From the NCBI GenBank assembly GCA_036227345.1, contig CP109468.1:3906001-3970000 (forward strand): 64,000 bases of DNA. Reading direction: 5' to 3'. This stretch comes from Streptomyces sp. NBC_01463. GTDB taxonomy: Bacteria; Actinomycetota; Actinomycetes; Streptomycetales; Streptomycetaceae. The notes under the pieces were generated by a model. The model had not been told where the DNA came from, did no database searches, and was given only the letters and a program-made list of their open reading frames with translations. Made by a program: the position numbers and the translations under genes. Positions within the stretch are counted from its first letter, which is position 1; each line of letters opens with the position of its first letter. Positions 1-7,935 of the stretch are shown piece after piece.

Positions 1-73
1 GCGCGTAGTCCGCGATCGCGATGAACGCGTTCGCGACGACGCACGCAACAGTGGCGACGGTCAGTAGGATCAT
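1..73 (-). CDS. DoxX-like membrane protein, N-terminal fragment
   Basis: Only the first 24 codons are inside the window. They read as a hydrophobic N-terminus (starting MILLTVATVACVVANAFIAI) that resembles actinobacterial DoxX-family membrane proteins. A GAGGAG ribosome site sits 11 bases before the ATG (positions 85-90, read on the minus strand). The gene is divergent from the sigma factor at 156, and the two start codons are about 80 bases apart, so they probably share a control region. The family assignment is inferred from the N-terminus alone, and the rest of the protein lies beyond position 1. Confidence 0.55.
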   Translation of the reverse strand, partial: MILLTVATVACVVANAFIAIADYA

Positions 74-155
74 GACGGTGTCATCTCCTCGGGAGGCGAG
101 CAGGAATGGGTTGTCCGACCGTCCTGACGCCGGCCGGACCCGAAAGGTGACACCC

Positions 156-1037
156 ATGCCGATCACGGTCGAGGAATTCGAGACCGCACGACCGCATCTG
201 CTGTCGGCTGCCCACCGCATGCTCGGCTCGGCCCATGACGCCCAGGACGCCGTCCAGACGGCGTGGCTGCGGGCCATGGCCGCCCGGTCGTCACCGCCGA
301 TCGAGAACCCGTCGGCGTGGCTCACGACGGTCACCGCCAGGATCTGCCTGGACGAGCTGCGCGCCCGGCGCCGTCGTAACGAGGCGCCACTGCTCGCGGA
401 CGCCGTCCCGGCCGCGGAACTGGCCGCCGACGAGGCGGTCCTCCGCACGGAGGACGTCTCCCGGGCGCTCATGGTCCTGTTGAACCAGCTGACCCCGCCC
501 CAGCGGGTTGCCTACGTTCTGCACGACCTGTTCTCCGTGCCGTTCGACCGGATCGCTCACGTACTGGACGGGACCGTGTCCGGTGCCAAGAAGCACGCCA
601 GCAGGGCCCGGCAACGCCTCGGCGGAACCCCGCACGCCCCGGAGCGGGACGGTCGCGCGGACCGGGAGATCCCGGACCCGGAAATCGTCGAAGCCTTCCT
701 GGCGGCGGCCCGGACCGGGGACACCCGCAGGATGCTCCAGTTACTCGCGCCCGACAGCGTCCGCGACGCCGACGCCGCGCTCCTGCCTCGCGGCGCCCGC
801 AGCCTCGTCGTCGGTGCCGTCGACATCGCCACCGAGACCGTGCACTTCCGCGACCGCATTCAGGCGCTCTGCACGCTCGCCCTCGACGACCGGCCGGTGT
901 ACGTCATCGCCCCCGGAGGCCATCCCCTCGCCACGATCGAGTTCAGGACGGCCGGACCGAAGGTCACTAGGATCACGCTGCGGTCGGCACGAATCGACGA
1001 CCGTTTCACGGCCGCTCTGCCGTCAGCAACCGCTTGA
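156..1037 (+). CDS. ECF sigma factor, SigJ/ECF41-like with C-terminal SnoaL-like domain
   Basis: 293 residues. Region 2 is at about residues 5-75 (AHRMLGSAHDAQDAVQTAWL) and region 4 at about 110-165 (LTPPQRVAYVLHDLFSVPFD, then a helix-turn-helix). A C-terminal NTF2/SnoaL-like extension runs from about 180 to 290 (EIVEAFLAAARTGDTRRMLQLLAPD). This layout is typical of extracytoplasmic sigma factors whose extension tunes activity instead of a separate anti-sigma factor. The ECF41 DGGGK motif expected in the extension is not visible (DADAALLPRGARS in that area). The ATG at 156 is chosen over upstream ATGs because GAAAGGTGA lies at 142-150. Codon 196 is TTA (741-743), so translation should depend on the bldA leucyl-tRNA. 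A VOC-family gene follows after 56 bases. Confidence 0.9.
   Translation: MPITVEEFETARPHLLSAAHRMLGSAHDAQDAVQTAWLRAMAARSSPPIENPSAWLTTVTARICLDELRARRRRNEAPLLADAVPAAELAADEAVLRTEDVSRALMVLLNQLTPPQRVAYVLHDLFSVPFDRIAHVLDGTVSGAKKHASRARQRLGGTPHAPERDGRADREIPDPEIVEAFLAAARTGDTRRMLQLLAPDSVRDADAALLPRGARSLVVGAVDIATETVHFRDRIQALCTLALDDRPVYVIAPGGHPLATIEFRTAGPKVTRITLRSARIDDRFTAALPSATA
741..743 (+). promoter_or_regulatory. In-frame TTA leucine codon in sigma-factor gene
   Basis: TTA is codon 196 of the frame starting at 156. In Streptomyces TTA codons are rare and read only by the bldA tRNA, which accumulates late in growth, so the codon suggests developmental control. This is inference from codon identity. Confidence 0.7.
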
Positions 1038-1093
1038 ACCGCAACAACGGGACGTCACCGGTCCCGTCCGCGCCAACGAACCGGGGAAGATTC

Positions 1094-1510
1094 ATGACCA
1101 GCAGATTCACCGAGTTGACCGTTGACTGCCACGACCCCGAGATACTCGCCGCCTTCTGGTGCGAGGTCCTTGGATTCAACGTGATCGACCGGAGCGAGGA
1201 CAAGGTCGAGATCAGCTCCTGGGAGCCGACCGTCGAGGACATCCAGGCCCGTCAGATGCCGCCCACTCTTCACTTCATCCGGGTGCCCGAGGGCAGGACG
1301 GTGGTGAAGAACAGACTGCACCTCGACGTCAGCCCGATCGACTGCAGCACCCAGGACGAGGTGACCAGGCTCCTCGGCCTCGGCGCCACGCATGCAGATG
1401 TGGGCCAGGGCTCGGACCGTAGCTGGGTGGTCATGGCGGACCCCGAGGGAAACGAGTTCTGCGTCGTGCGCACGCTGGCACCGGCACCGGCACCGGCACC
1501 GCAGAAATAG
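1094..1510 (+). CDS. VOC (glyoxalase/bleomycin-resistance fold) family protein
   Basis: 138 residues in a single vicinal-oxygen-chelate module. It has the usual opening (ELTVDCHDPEILAAFWCEVL) and the usual closing strand (VVMADPEGNEFCVV). Such proteins bind a divalent metal and act as lyases, dioxygenases or binding proteins; the substrate cannot be read here. The start at 1094 is preceded by GGGGAAGA. The last residues are a short Ala-Pro repeat encoded by ggcacc-type tandem units. It lies 56 bases downstream of the sigma factor on the same strand and may be co-transcribed with it. Confidence 0.85.
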   Translation: MTSRFTELTVDCHDPEILAAFWCEVLGFNVIDRSEDKVEISSWEPTVEDIQARQMPPTLHFIRVPEGRTVVKNRLHLDVSPIDCSTQDEVTRLLGLGATHADVGQGSDRSWVVMADPEGNEFCVVRTLAPAPAPAPQK

Positions 1511-1869
1511 CGCATGCAGCCATTCGCAGTGCCGGTATACGGGAATCGGGAATCACGTCCTGGCCGCTCACCGAATATATGGGCGACGGCACCCACTGCG
1601 AGAATGACGGAGTTTATGACACCTGCGGGTGCTATTGCCGCCCTGTCTTGAGCATTCCCGTGTCGCAGACCGATGAACGACCGACCCTGCCGCGCCCGAA
1701 CCGCGGGATCGGGCGCGGTATAGGGAACCCCTATACCCCCTGCTGATAATTGGTCTTTGCCCCTCGTTCTTTTCCGAACGTACCGTGAAACAGCTCGACC
1801 AGGAACCCGCCCATCCACGGCTCCTGTTCCGTCGGGCGGATACTCACGCAGTCGAAAGGAACCGGTGGC
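1511..1869. promoter_or_regulatory. Intergenic region with two adjacent inverted repeats
   Basis: No gene is seen in these 359 bases. A 10-bp GC-rich inverted repeat (1690-1699 with 1709-1718) is immediately followed by a 9-bp one (1717-1725 with 1729-1737, GGTATAGGG/CCCTATACC, loop AAC). The first looks like a terminator stem for the VOC gene. The second looks like an operator for the SDR gene starting at 1870. The roles are inferred. Confidence 0.55.
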
Positions 1870-2640
1870 ATGACCACGATCGGAATCGAATCGGGAACGC
1901 GTGAACTAGCCGGAAAGCGGGCCCTGGTCACAGGTGGTTCCCGCGGCATCGGGGCGGCCGTCGTGCGCCGGCTCCTCGATGCGGGTGCCCAGGTGCTCAC
2001 GACCGCCAGGTCGGCGACGGACACGGTGCCGGAGGGGGCCTCCTTCGTGGCGGCGGACGTCCGGACGCGGGCCGGTGCGGAGGCGCTCGCCGTGAGCGTT
2101 CAGGACGTGCTCGGCGGGGTGGACGTCATCGTGCACAACGCGGGTGGGGCGCAGCCGTACCAGGGCTCTGCGGCCATTCCCGACGAGGCGTGGCAGGAGG
2201 CGCTGGAGCTGAACTTCCTGGCGTCGGTACGGCTCGACGCGCTGCTGGTGCCGGAGATGCGGGAACGCCGTTCGGGGGCGATCGTGCACATCTCCTCGGC
2301 CGCGGTGCCGGCCACTCCCCCGCCGTTCCTGCACTACACGGCCGCGAAGGCCGCGCTGGAGAACTACAGCCGGGGGCTGGCATCAGAGCTGGCTCCGTCG
2401 GGAATCCGGGTCAACACCGTGACCCCGGGCCGTGTCGCCACCCCGGGCGGCGAGGCGACGCGGGAGCAGTGGGCCCGGCTGGACCCCGCGCAGAGCCAGG
2501 AGGTCACCGCCGTGCCGCTGGGGCGCGACGGCCGGCCCGACGACATCGCCCAGGCGGTGCTGTTCCTCGTGTCCGACCGGGCGAGCTGGGTGACCGGAAG
2601 TGATCTCGTGGTGGACGGTGGTGAGTTCCCCCGGGGCTGA
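1870..2640 (+). CDS. SDR family NAD(P)-dependent oxidoreductase
   Basis: 256 residues, the normal length for a classical short-chain dehydrogenase. The Rossmann glycine motif TGGSRGIG is near residue 22, the NAG motif (HNAGG) near 90, and the catalytic Ser in ISSA and Tyr/Lys in YTAAK near 155-160. The C-terminal motif (DLVVDGGEF) is typical of FabG-like reductases. The substrate is not predictable. The start is preceded by GAAAGGAACC. It converges with the LysR gene, 20 bases away. A 21-base palindrome about 130 bases upstream could be the operator. Confidence 0.92.
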   Translation: MTTIGIESGTRELAGKRALVTGGSRGIGAAVVRRLLDAGAQVLTTARSATDTVPEGASFVAADVRTRAGAEALAVSVQDVLGGVDVIVHNAGGAQPYQGSAAIPDEAWQEALELNFLASVRLDALLVPEMRERRSGAIVHISSAAVPATPPPFLHYTAAKAALENYSRGLASELAPSGIRVNTVTPGRVATPGGEATREQWARLDPAQSQEVTAVPLGRDGRPDDIAQAVLFLVSDRASWVTGSDLVVDGGEFPRG

Positions 2641-2660
2641 GGCCCTCACCGTCGCCGCCG

Positions 2661-3557
2661 TCAGGACACCGGTGAGACGGGCTCGGGCTCGGACCACGCC
2701 GCCGCACGCAGGAGTTCGAGCAGGGCCGTCTCCGCCGGGCCCGCGCCCTGCCGGACCACCGCGATCACGGGCTGGGACACGGCCGGGAGCACCGGACGGA
2801 CGAGCTGCTCGTAGCCCTCGGGCACGGCGGAGGCCGGGACCAGGGTCACTCCCAGCCCGTGGGCGGCCCAGCGCACGGCCGTCGCCGTCTGGGACACGCG
2901 GGCGGCCGTGGCCGGGGTCAGTCCGTTGTCGCGCGCCACGCTCAGCAGCACCCCGTCCAGTGCGCTGTCGCGGTCGAACCTCACCCACGACTCGCCCTCC
3001 AGCGCGTCCAGCCCGACCCGGTCCGCGGCGAGCAGCCGGTGCCCGGCGCCCAGCACCACGACGAACTCCTCGTCGCCGAGGTGGTGGGCGTCGGCGGGGC
3101 TCCGCTCGCACGCCGCCATCAGCGCGAGGTCCAGCACGCCCCGCCGGCACAGCCGCTCCAGCTCCGCGGAGCTCGGCTCCTCGAAGACGGTGACCTCCAG
3201 CCGCGGGTAGCGGCGCCGCAGTGTGCTCAGCGCACCCGGCAACTGCCGCGTGCCGAAGCCCATCTGCGCCGCGACCACCAGCTCACCCACCACGTCGTCC
3301 GCGCCGGCCCGCGCCGTCGCCCGCGCCCGCCGCGAGGCGCTCACCGCGACCTCCGCCTCCCGCAGGAACGCGCGGCCGACGACGGTGGGCACCAGCCCGG
3401 TCGGCGTACGGGCGAACAGCTGCACGCCGAGTTCCCGCTCCAGGCCGCGGATCTGCTGGGACACCGACGGCTGCGCGACGCGCAGCAGCTCCGCCGCCGC
3501 CGTCACCGAGCCCTCCTCGGCAACGGCCAGGGCGTACTCGTACTGCCGGAGGCTCAT
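2661..3557 (-). CDS. LysR family transcriptional regulator
   Basis: 298 residues. The N-terminal winged helix-turn-helix is at residues 1-60 (LRQYEYALAVAEEGSVTAAA, then VAQPSVSQQIRGLE), followed by a linker helix and a LysR substrate-binding domain (about 90-290). The start at 3557 is preferred over a GTG/ATG five codons upstream because GGGA-rich sequence sits 10-13 bases before it. It is convergent with the SDR gene and divergent from the DHFR-like gene at 3733, so the likely target promoter is in 3558-3732. That interval holds a near-perfect 13-bp direct repeat containing GGTCATCG (about 3574-3599). The ligand is unknown. Confidence 0.9.
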   Translation of the reverse strand: MSLRQYEYALAVAEEGSVTAAAELLRVAQPSVSQQIRGLERELGVQLFARTPTGLVPTVVGRAFLREAEVAVSASRRARATARAGADDVVGELVVAAQMGFGTRQLPGALSTLRRRYPRLEVTVFEEPSSAELERLCRRGVLDLALMAACERSPADAHHLGDEEFVVVLGAGHRLLAADRVGLDALEGESWVRFDRDSALDGVLLSVARDNGLTPATAARVSQTATAVRWAAHGLGVTLVPASAVPEGYEQLVRPVLPAVSQPVIAVVRQGAGPAETALLELLRAAAWSEPEPVSPVS

Positions 3558-3732
3558 CGGCTCCCGTCCCATCGACGTCGGTCATCGGCGTTGGTCATCG
3601 TGCTGACAACGCGTACGGCGGCACCTTTACTCCTGCGGAGCGCGACGCGCCGATCGATGAGTTTCGGTGCGGCCACCGGTCTGTACGTGTATATCCGCAC
3701 CTATCTGACCCACCGCAGTCGAGGAGCGCATC

Positions 3733-4311
3733 ATGACCGTCGCCTACACCTTCGACATCTTCTCCAGCCTCGACGGCTACGGCGCCGCCGGCGGCGACTG
3801 GACCGGCTACTGGGGCAAACAGGGCCCCGAGCTCCTCGACCACCGCCTCGCGCTGTACGCCGAGGAGCAGCGGATGGTCCTCGGGGCCCACACGTACCGC
3901 GCGTTCGCGGAGATGCTGGCGTCGAGCACCGCGGACTCCGATGTGCGTGACCCGTGGGTCACCCGGATGCGGAGCCTCCCGGCCACCGTGGTGTCGACCA
4001 CGCTGGAGGAGCCCCTCGACTGGCCGGACGCGCAGGTCGTGAGCGGCGACGCCGTCGATGTCGTCGCCCGGCTCAAGGAGGAGTCCCCGGTGCCGTTGCG
4101 CTCGCACGGCAGCCTGTCGATGAACCGGGCCCTGATGGCCGCCGGTCTGGTGGACCGCGTCCAGGTGACGCTCTTCCCCGTGATCACCGGCCGGACCGGT
4201 CTGGAGCCGATCTTCCGGGGCGCGGCCGACTTCGACCTCGAACTCATCGAGCAGCGGACCCTCGACGGCAGCATCCAGGAGCTCGTCTACCGTCCCGCCC
4301 TGCACGCCTGA
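3733..4311 (+). CDS. Dihydrofolate reductase family (RibD C-terminal-like) protein
   Basis: 192 residues of the DHFR/RibD-reductase fold. The opening strand (VAYTFDIFSSLDGY), the GAHTYRAF helix and the late segment LVDRVQVTLFPVITG are characteristic. These stand-alone actinobacterial relatives are NADPH-binding reductases of unknown substrate and are not the housekeeping folA. GAGGAG precedes the ATG by 6 bases. It is divergent from the LysR gene, which may control it. Confidence 0.88.
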   Translation: MTVAYTFDIFSSLDGYGAAGGDWTGYWGKQGPELLDHRLALYAEEQRMVLGAHTYRAFAEMLASSTADSDVRDPWVTRMRSLPATVVSTTLEEPLDWPDAQVVSGDAVDVVARLKEESPVPLRSHGSLSMNRALMAAGLVDRVQVTLFPVITGRTGLEPIFRGAADFDLELIEQRTLDGSIQELVYRPALHA

Positions 4312-4345
4312 GCCCTTGCCGGGCACGCGGTCCGCCCGTCACGCC

Positions 4346-5533
4346 TCAGTCCGTCCGTACGGCGGCCGCGGAGACGAGCGTCGCTCCGGCCAGGCTGCCC
4401 CAGAGGGCTGCCGGGCCGTGGGGTGCGAGAGCGGTGATGACCGCCGGGGAGACGGCGAGGCCGAGGCCCGTGGAGAGCTGGAAGCGGGCCAGGGTGCGTC
4501 CCAGGGCGTGGGCCGGGGCGAGGACGGTGACGAGCGCGGTGGCGCTGCCCGCGTAGATGATCTCGCCGAGCGTGCACACCACGGACACCGCGGCGACTGC
4601 CGGGGCACCCCAGCCGTCCCCCAGCGAGGTCGCCGCGAGGAAGCCCAGGTAGGACGCGGTGAGGACGACGCCGGCGAGGGACAGCACGGTCCGCCGGGGG
4701 AAGCGGGACGTCAGGACGGTGACCGGGACCTGGAGGGTGACCACCAGGACCGTGTTCGCCACGAAGATGACCGCCGACCAGGCCGGGGAGGCGTCCAGCT
4801 GGGTCACCAGGACCAGCGGGAGCGCGATCTCGGGAACGTTGAGGCAGAAGACGTAGACCACGTTGGCGGCCAGCAGCGTACGCATCCGGGGTGCGGGCCC
4901 GTCGTCCCCGTCCGCGGCCGGGGCGGCGCCGGGACGTGCCCGGAGGCGGACCGACCACGCCAGGGCCGCCGCCGCGAGATAGGCGAGCCCGGTGACGGCG
5001 GCCAGCGCCTGCAGTGCGGCGGCGCCGCCCGCCAGGCAGGCCAGGGCGACGAGCGCGCCCACGCCCATGCCGGCGTTGCGCAGGGCGCGGCCTCCCGCGA
5101 GAGCGACGTCGCGTTCCCGGCCGCGGGCGATCGTGGCGACGAGGGCCGCGTGGGCGGCGGGGAACGCCTGGTTGCCGATACCGAGGAAGAGGGCCGCCGT
5201 CGCGAACAGCCAGGCGTTTCCCGCCGGGGTGACCAGCAGCAGCACCACGCCCAGCACCCGGACCAGCATCGACGCCGCCACGACCGTGCTGCGTGCGCCC
5301 CGGTCCAGCCACCGGCCCACCCCGGGCGTGCACGCCAGGCCCACGACGACGCCCGCCGTCATGGCGATGCCGGTGACCGGCGCGGACAGCCGCAGCACGG
5401 TCACTCCGTAGAGCAGCAGAAAGGGACGCAGCAGGCCGGTCCCGAGCGCGTCCACGGCCAGGGCGACGACATAGCGGCGGCCTCCGGAGGCCCGGACGAG
5501 CACGTGCGGCCGGATCTTGGTGGTGGTTGGCAT
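4346..5533 (-). CDS. MFS transporter
   Basis: 395 residues with about 12 hydrophobic segments and an MFS-type first loop (GRWLDRGARSTVV). A charged break near residues 205-220 separates the two six-helix halves. The substrate is unknown; export is the usual role for this size class. The ATG has no clear ribosome site upstream. The gene is divergent from a DUF5937/ArsR-type regulator at 5633. A perfect 9-bp inverted repeat (5573-5593) lies 40 bases upstream of this start, so the regulator probably represses the transporter. Confidence 0.88.
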   Translation of the reverse strand: MPTTTKIRPHVLVRASGGRRYVVALAVDALGTGLLRPFLLLYGVTVLRLSAPVTGIAMTAGVVVGLACTPGVGRWLDRGARSTVVAASMLVRVLGVVLLLVTPAGNAWLFATAALFLGIGNQAFPAAHAALVATIARGRERDVALAGGRALRNAGMGVGALVALACLAGGAAALQALAAVTGLAYLAAAALAWSVRLRARPGAAPAADGDDGPAPRMRTLLAANVVYVFCLNVPEIALPLVLVTQLDASPAWSAVIFVANTVLVVTLQVPVTVLTSRFPRRTVLSLAGVVLTASYLGFLAATSLGDGWGAPAVAAVSVVCTLGEIIYAGSATALVTVLAPAHALGRTLARFQLSTGLGLAVSPAVITALAPHGPAALWGSLAGATLVSAAAVRTD

Positions 5534-5572
5534 GGGGCAACGGTGCGTCCGGCCGCCGGGGCGGGCCGCGTC

Positions 5573-5593
5573 GGTTGACGGTGTCCGTCAACC
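5573..5593. promoter_or_regulatory. 21-base palindromic operator between MFS gene and its regulator
   Basis: GGTTGACGG-TGT-CCGTCAACC is a perfect 9-bp inverted repeat with a 3-base centre. It sits in the 99-base divergent interval, 39 bases from the GTG of the regulator and 40 from the ATG of the MFS gene. Binding by the ArsR-like regulator is inferred from position and symmetry. Confidence 0.65.
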
Positions 5594-5632
5594 CATGACG
5601 CCGTCGGCCGGGCGGTCGGTGATGATGGCGGG

Positions 5633-6718
5633 GTGACGTTGAGGATCGACATCGGCGGCCTGCCGACCGGGCGACTGCGGTTCACCGCCTCCCCGTTGGC
5701 CGAGCTGACCGCGATGCTGCACGTGCTGGCCGCACCCGCACATCATCCGCGGCTGGCCGGCTGGGCCGCGGACGTCCGGGCGCGGCTGCGGCCCGAGCTG
5801 GCCGAGCGGCTGGGGGAGGCGGAGTTCCTCTGGCGTTCCTCGCAGGCCGACTTCCTCGTCCCGTCCAGGCCCGGGCCCACCCTCGCCGAGGAGCTGGACG
5901 GCGTGGACCGGATCGGCGACGAACGGTACGTGACGGCCGCGCTCGTCACCGCGTGCGGCAGCAACCGGGTCCACTTCGGCACACCGTCGCCCCTGACCGA
6001 CGCGACCGCGCGCGAGCGGGCCCTCGACCTGGCCCAGTCCCGCGGCGCACAGCAGGAGGCCTTCGCGGAACGGCTGCTGGCCGATCCGGCCGCGGTGCGG
6101 GCGCGTGTGCGCCGCACCCTCGAAATGTGCGCCGAGGCGTTCTTCGACGCCGCCTGGGCGGGGATCGCCGCGCAGCTCGCCGCCGATCTGCGGGTCAAGA
6201 ACGACCTGCTGAGGCGCAAGGGCATCGGGGCGGCCCTCGCGGCCGTCTCCGGCTCGGTCACCCTGGCACCGGACGGCGACAGCATCGTCGTGGACAAGCT
6301 GCAGGACAAGGCGACCACCGCTCACGGCACGGGCGTCACGTTCATCCCCAGCGTCTTCGGCAGCCCGCACCTGGTGGCGGTCCACGCACCGGGGTGGCAG
6401 CCGGTGGTGCAGTACCCCGTGACCGAGCCCGGTCCGTCCGAGCCGGTGTCGCTGGAGACGGTGACGCTGCGGCTGGCGGCACTCGCGCACCCGGTCCGGC
6501 TGCGGCTGCTGCGCACCCTGGCCCGCGGCCCCCACACCACCCGCGAGCTGGCCCACACCTGGGGACTCTCACCCCCGGAGGTCTCCCGCCACCTTGCCGC
6601 CCTGCGCCGCGCGGGCCTGCTCACGGCACAACGGGACGGCCGCTACGTCCGCTACACCCTCGACCTGTCCGCCCTGACGGAGCTGGGCACCGACCTGCTC
6701 ACGGCCGTACTGCGCTGA
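5633..6718 (+). CDS. DUF5937 / ArsR-type winged-helix regulator
   Basis: 361 residues, far longer than a plain ArsR protein. The N-terminal 280 residues match the actinobacterial DUF5937-type module, which I recognise only as a family. The last 75 residues are a winged helix (LAALAHPVRLRLLRTLARG, then PPEVSRHLAALRRAGLL, then a wing GRYVRYTL). The GTG start gives MTLRIDIGGL. It is divergent from an MFS transporter with a palindrome between them, which fits a ligand-sensing repressor of an exporter. No metal-binding cysteine pair is visible, so the signal is probably not arsenic or zinc. Confidence 0.82.
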   Translation: MTLRIDIGGLPTGRLRFTASPLAELTAMLHVLAAPAHHPRLAGWAADVRARLRPELAERLGEAEFLWRSSQADFLVPSRPGPTLAEELDGVDRIGDERYVTAALVTACGSNRVHFGTPSPLTDATARERALDLAQSRGAQQEAFAERLLADPAAVRARVRRTLEMCAEAFFDAAWAGIAAQLAADLRVKNDLLRRKGIGAALAAVSGSVTLAPDGDSIVVDKLQDKATTAHGTGVTFIPSVFGSPHLVAVHAPGWQPVVQYPVTEPGPSEPVSLETVTLRLAALAHPVRLRLLRTLARGPHTTRELAHTWGLSPPEVSRHLAALRRAGLLTAQRDGRYVRYTLDLSALTELGTDLLTAVLR

Positions 6719-6732
6719 AGGGCGGTCACCGG

Positions 6733-7821
6733 TCACAGCCGGCCGGCGACTCCGCACTTCCTTTCCGCGCCCTGCGGCAGGAGTTCGTCCATCGTCGTGT
6801 CGCGGTCGTACGGATCGGCCTCGGCACCCTCCCCGGAGCCGCCGGTGACGCGTTCGGCGGCGAACTCGGGGAGGTAGTAACCGGTGTGGTTGTCGCAGCC
6901 GCCGTTGGCGGTGTGCGAGCGGTAGGAGACGACGGTGAACGTCCCCGGTTCGGTGATCACCTTCGCCGGGTCGTCCCAGCCCATCACGATCTCGCGGCGC
7001 ACGATGGTGCGCGTGACCTCGTCGCTCCCCCCGGCGGCCCGCACGACCGGATAGACGAAGGTGACATCGGCGGTCACCTCGACCGCGCCTCGCCTGCCTT
7101 CGCGGTACGTGATGCTGCCGCGGGCCTTCACCACGTCCCCGACGACACGCGCCTTCGACGGTGCGAAGCGGCTGAACATCCGCAGCGGATCGTTCCTGCG
7201 GCTCGGTGCGGTGAGTGCGGCGGCCAGGTACTGCTGGACGTCCTCCTGCTCGGGGTTGATCAGTGCGATCGCCTCGTCGGGGCGTTCCCCGCGCAGCACC
7301 CCGGAGTCGAGGTTGGACTCGGTCATGAAGTCCCGGGACCGTTCGAGCGCCCGGGCGACCTGGGCCTTGCTCATCCAGCCCGTGGCCCGCGCCTCGGGCA
7401 GGGTGAGTGCGGCCGGCCCGTCCTCCCAGTCGGTGGCGGGAGAGCCCCTGAACGGATCGTCGGGCGTGGGCACTTCGTCCGCGGACCGGCTCCCCGGCGC
7501 GGTGGTGATGACCGCGGTGACCTCACCGTCCCCGCCCCCGTCCCCGCCGAACCAGCCGGTCACCCGTCCGGGATCCAGCGCCACGACGAGCAGGGCGACG
7601 GCCACGAGGAACCCGACGACGTACCGGACCCGGCCGGCCGGCCGCGCCGGCGGCTGATGCGTACGCCACCCCTCCGGCGGACCGGACCGCTCCTCCAGCC
7701 GGTTCCCCACCATCCGGGCCCGCGCCGACGGCTCCTCGGGCGCGCCGGGAGTCCCCGCCTCCGCGTCCCGCAGGAAGCGCTCCCACTCCTCGTCCGGTAT
7801 GGACGACCCGTCCTCGCTCAC
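6733..7821 (-). CDS. Conserved hypothetical protein with one membrane segment
   Basis: 362 residues from a GTG start (VSEDGSS) with G-rich sequence just upstream; an ATG eight codons earlier lacks a ribosome site. There is an acidic N-terminus (IPDEEWERFLRDAE) and one hydrophobic helix at about residues 66-84 (YVVGFLVAVALLVVALDPG). A C-terminal region of about 270 residues, probably outside the membrane, has no recognised enzyme motif and a Cys pair near its end. It resembles uncharacterised Streptomyces membrane-anchored proteins with an NTF2-like outer domain; that fold assignment is tentative. Confidence 0.75.
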   Translation of the reverse strand: MSEDGSSIPDEEWERFLRDAEAGTPGAPEEPSARARMVGNRLEERSGPPEGWRTHQPPARPAGRVRYVVGFLVAVALLVVALDPGRVTGWFGGDGGGDGEVTAVITTAPGSRSADEVPTPDDPFRGSPATDWEDGPAALTLPEARATGWMSKAQVARALERSRDFMTESNLDSGVLRGERPDEAIALINPEQEDVQQYLAAALTAPSRRNDPLRMFSRFAPSKARVVGDVVKARGSITYREGRRGAVEVTADVTFVYPVVRAAGGSDEVTRTIVRREIVMGWDDPAKVITEPGTFTVVSYRSHTANGGCDNHTGYYLPEFAAERVTGGSGEGAEADPYDRDTTMDELLPQGAERKCGVAGRL

Positions 7822-7935
7822 ACTGCCCCCACCCCTGTGCCGCACCCGGCCTCACCCCGGGGCCGGGCAATGATCCGTGCATCATCACACAGACCCAACT
7901 GCCGTCCTCCTGACGGCCGGCGGCCTGCCGGGCGC

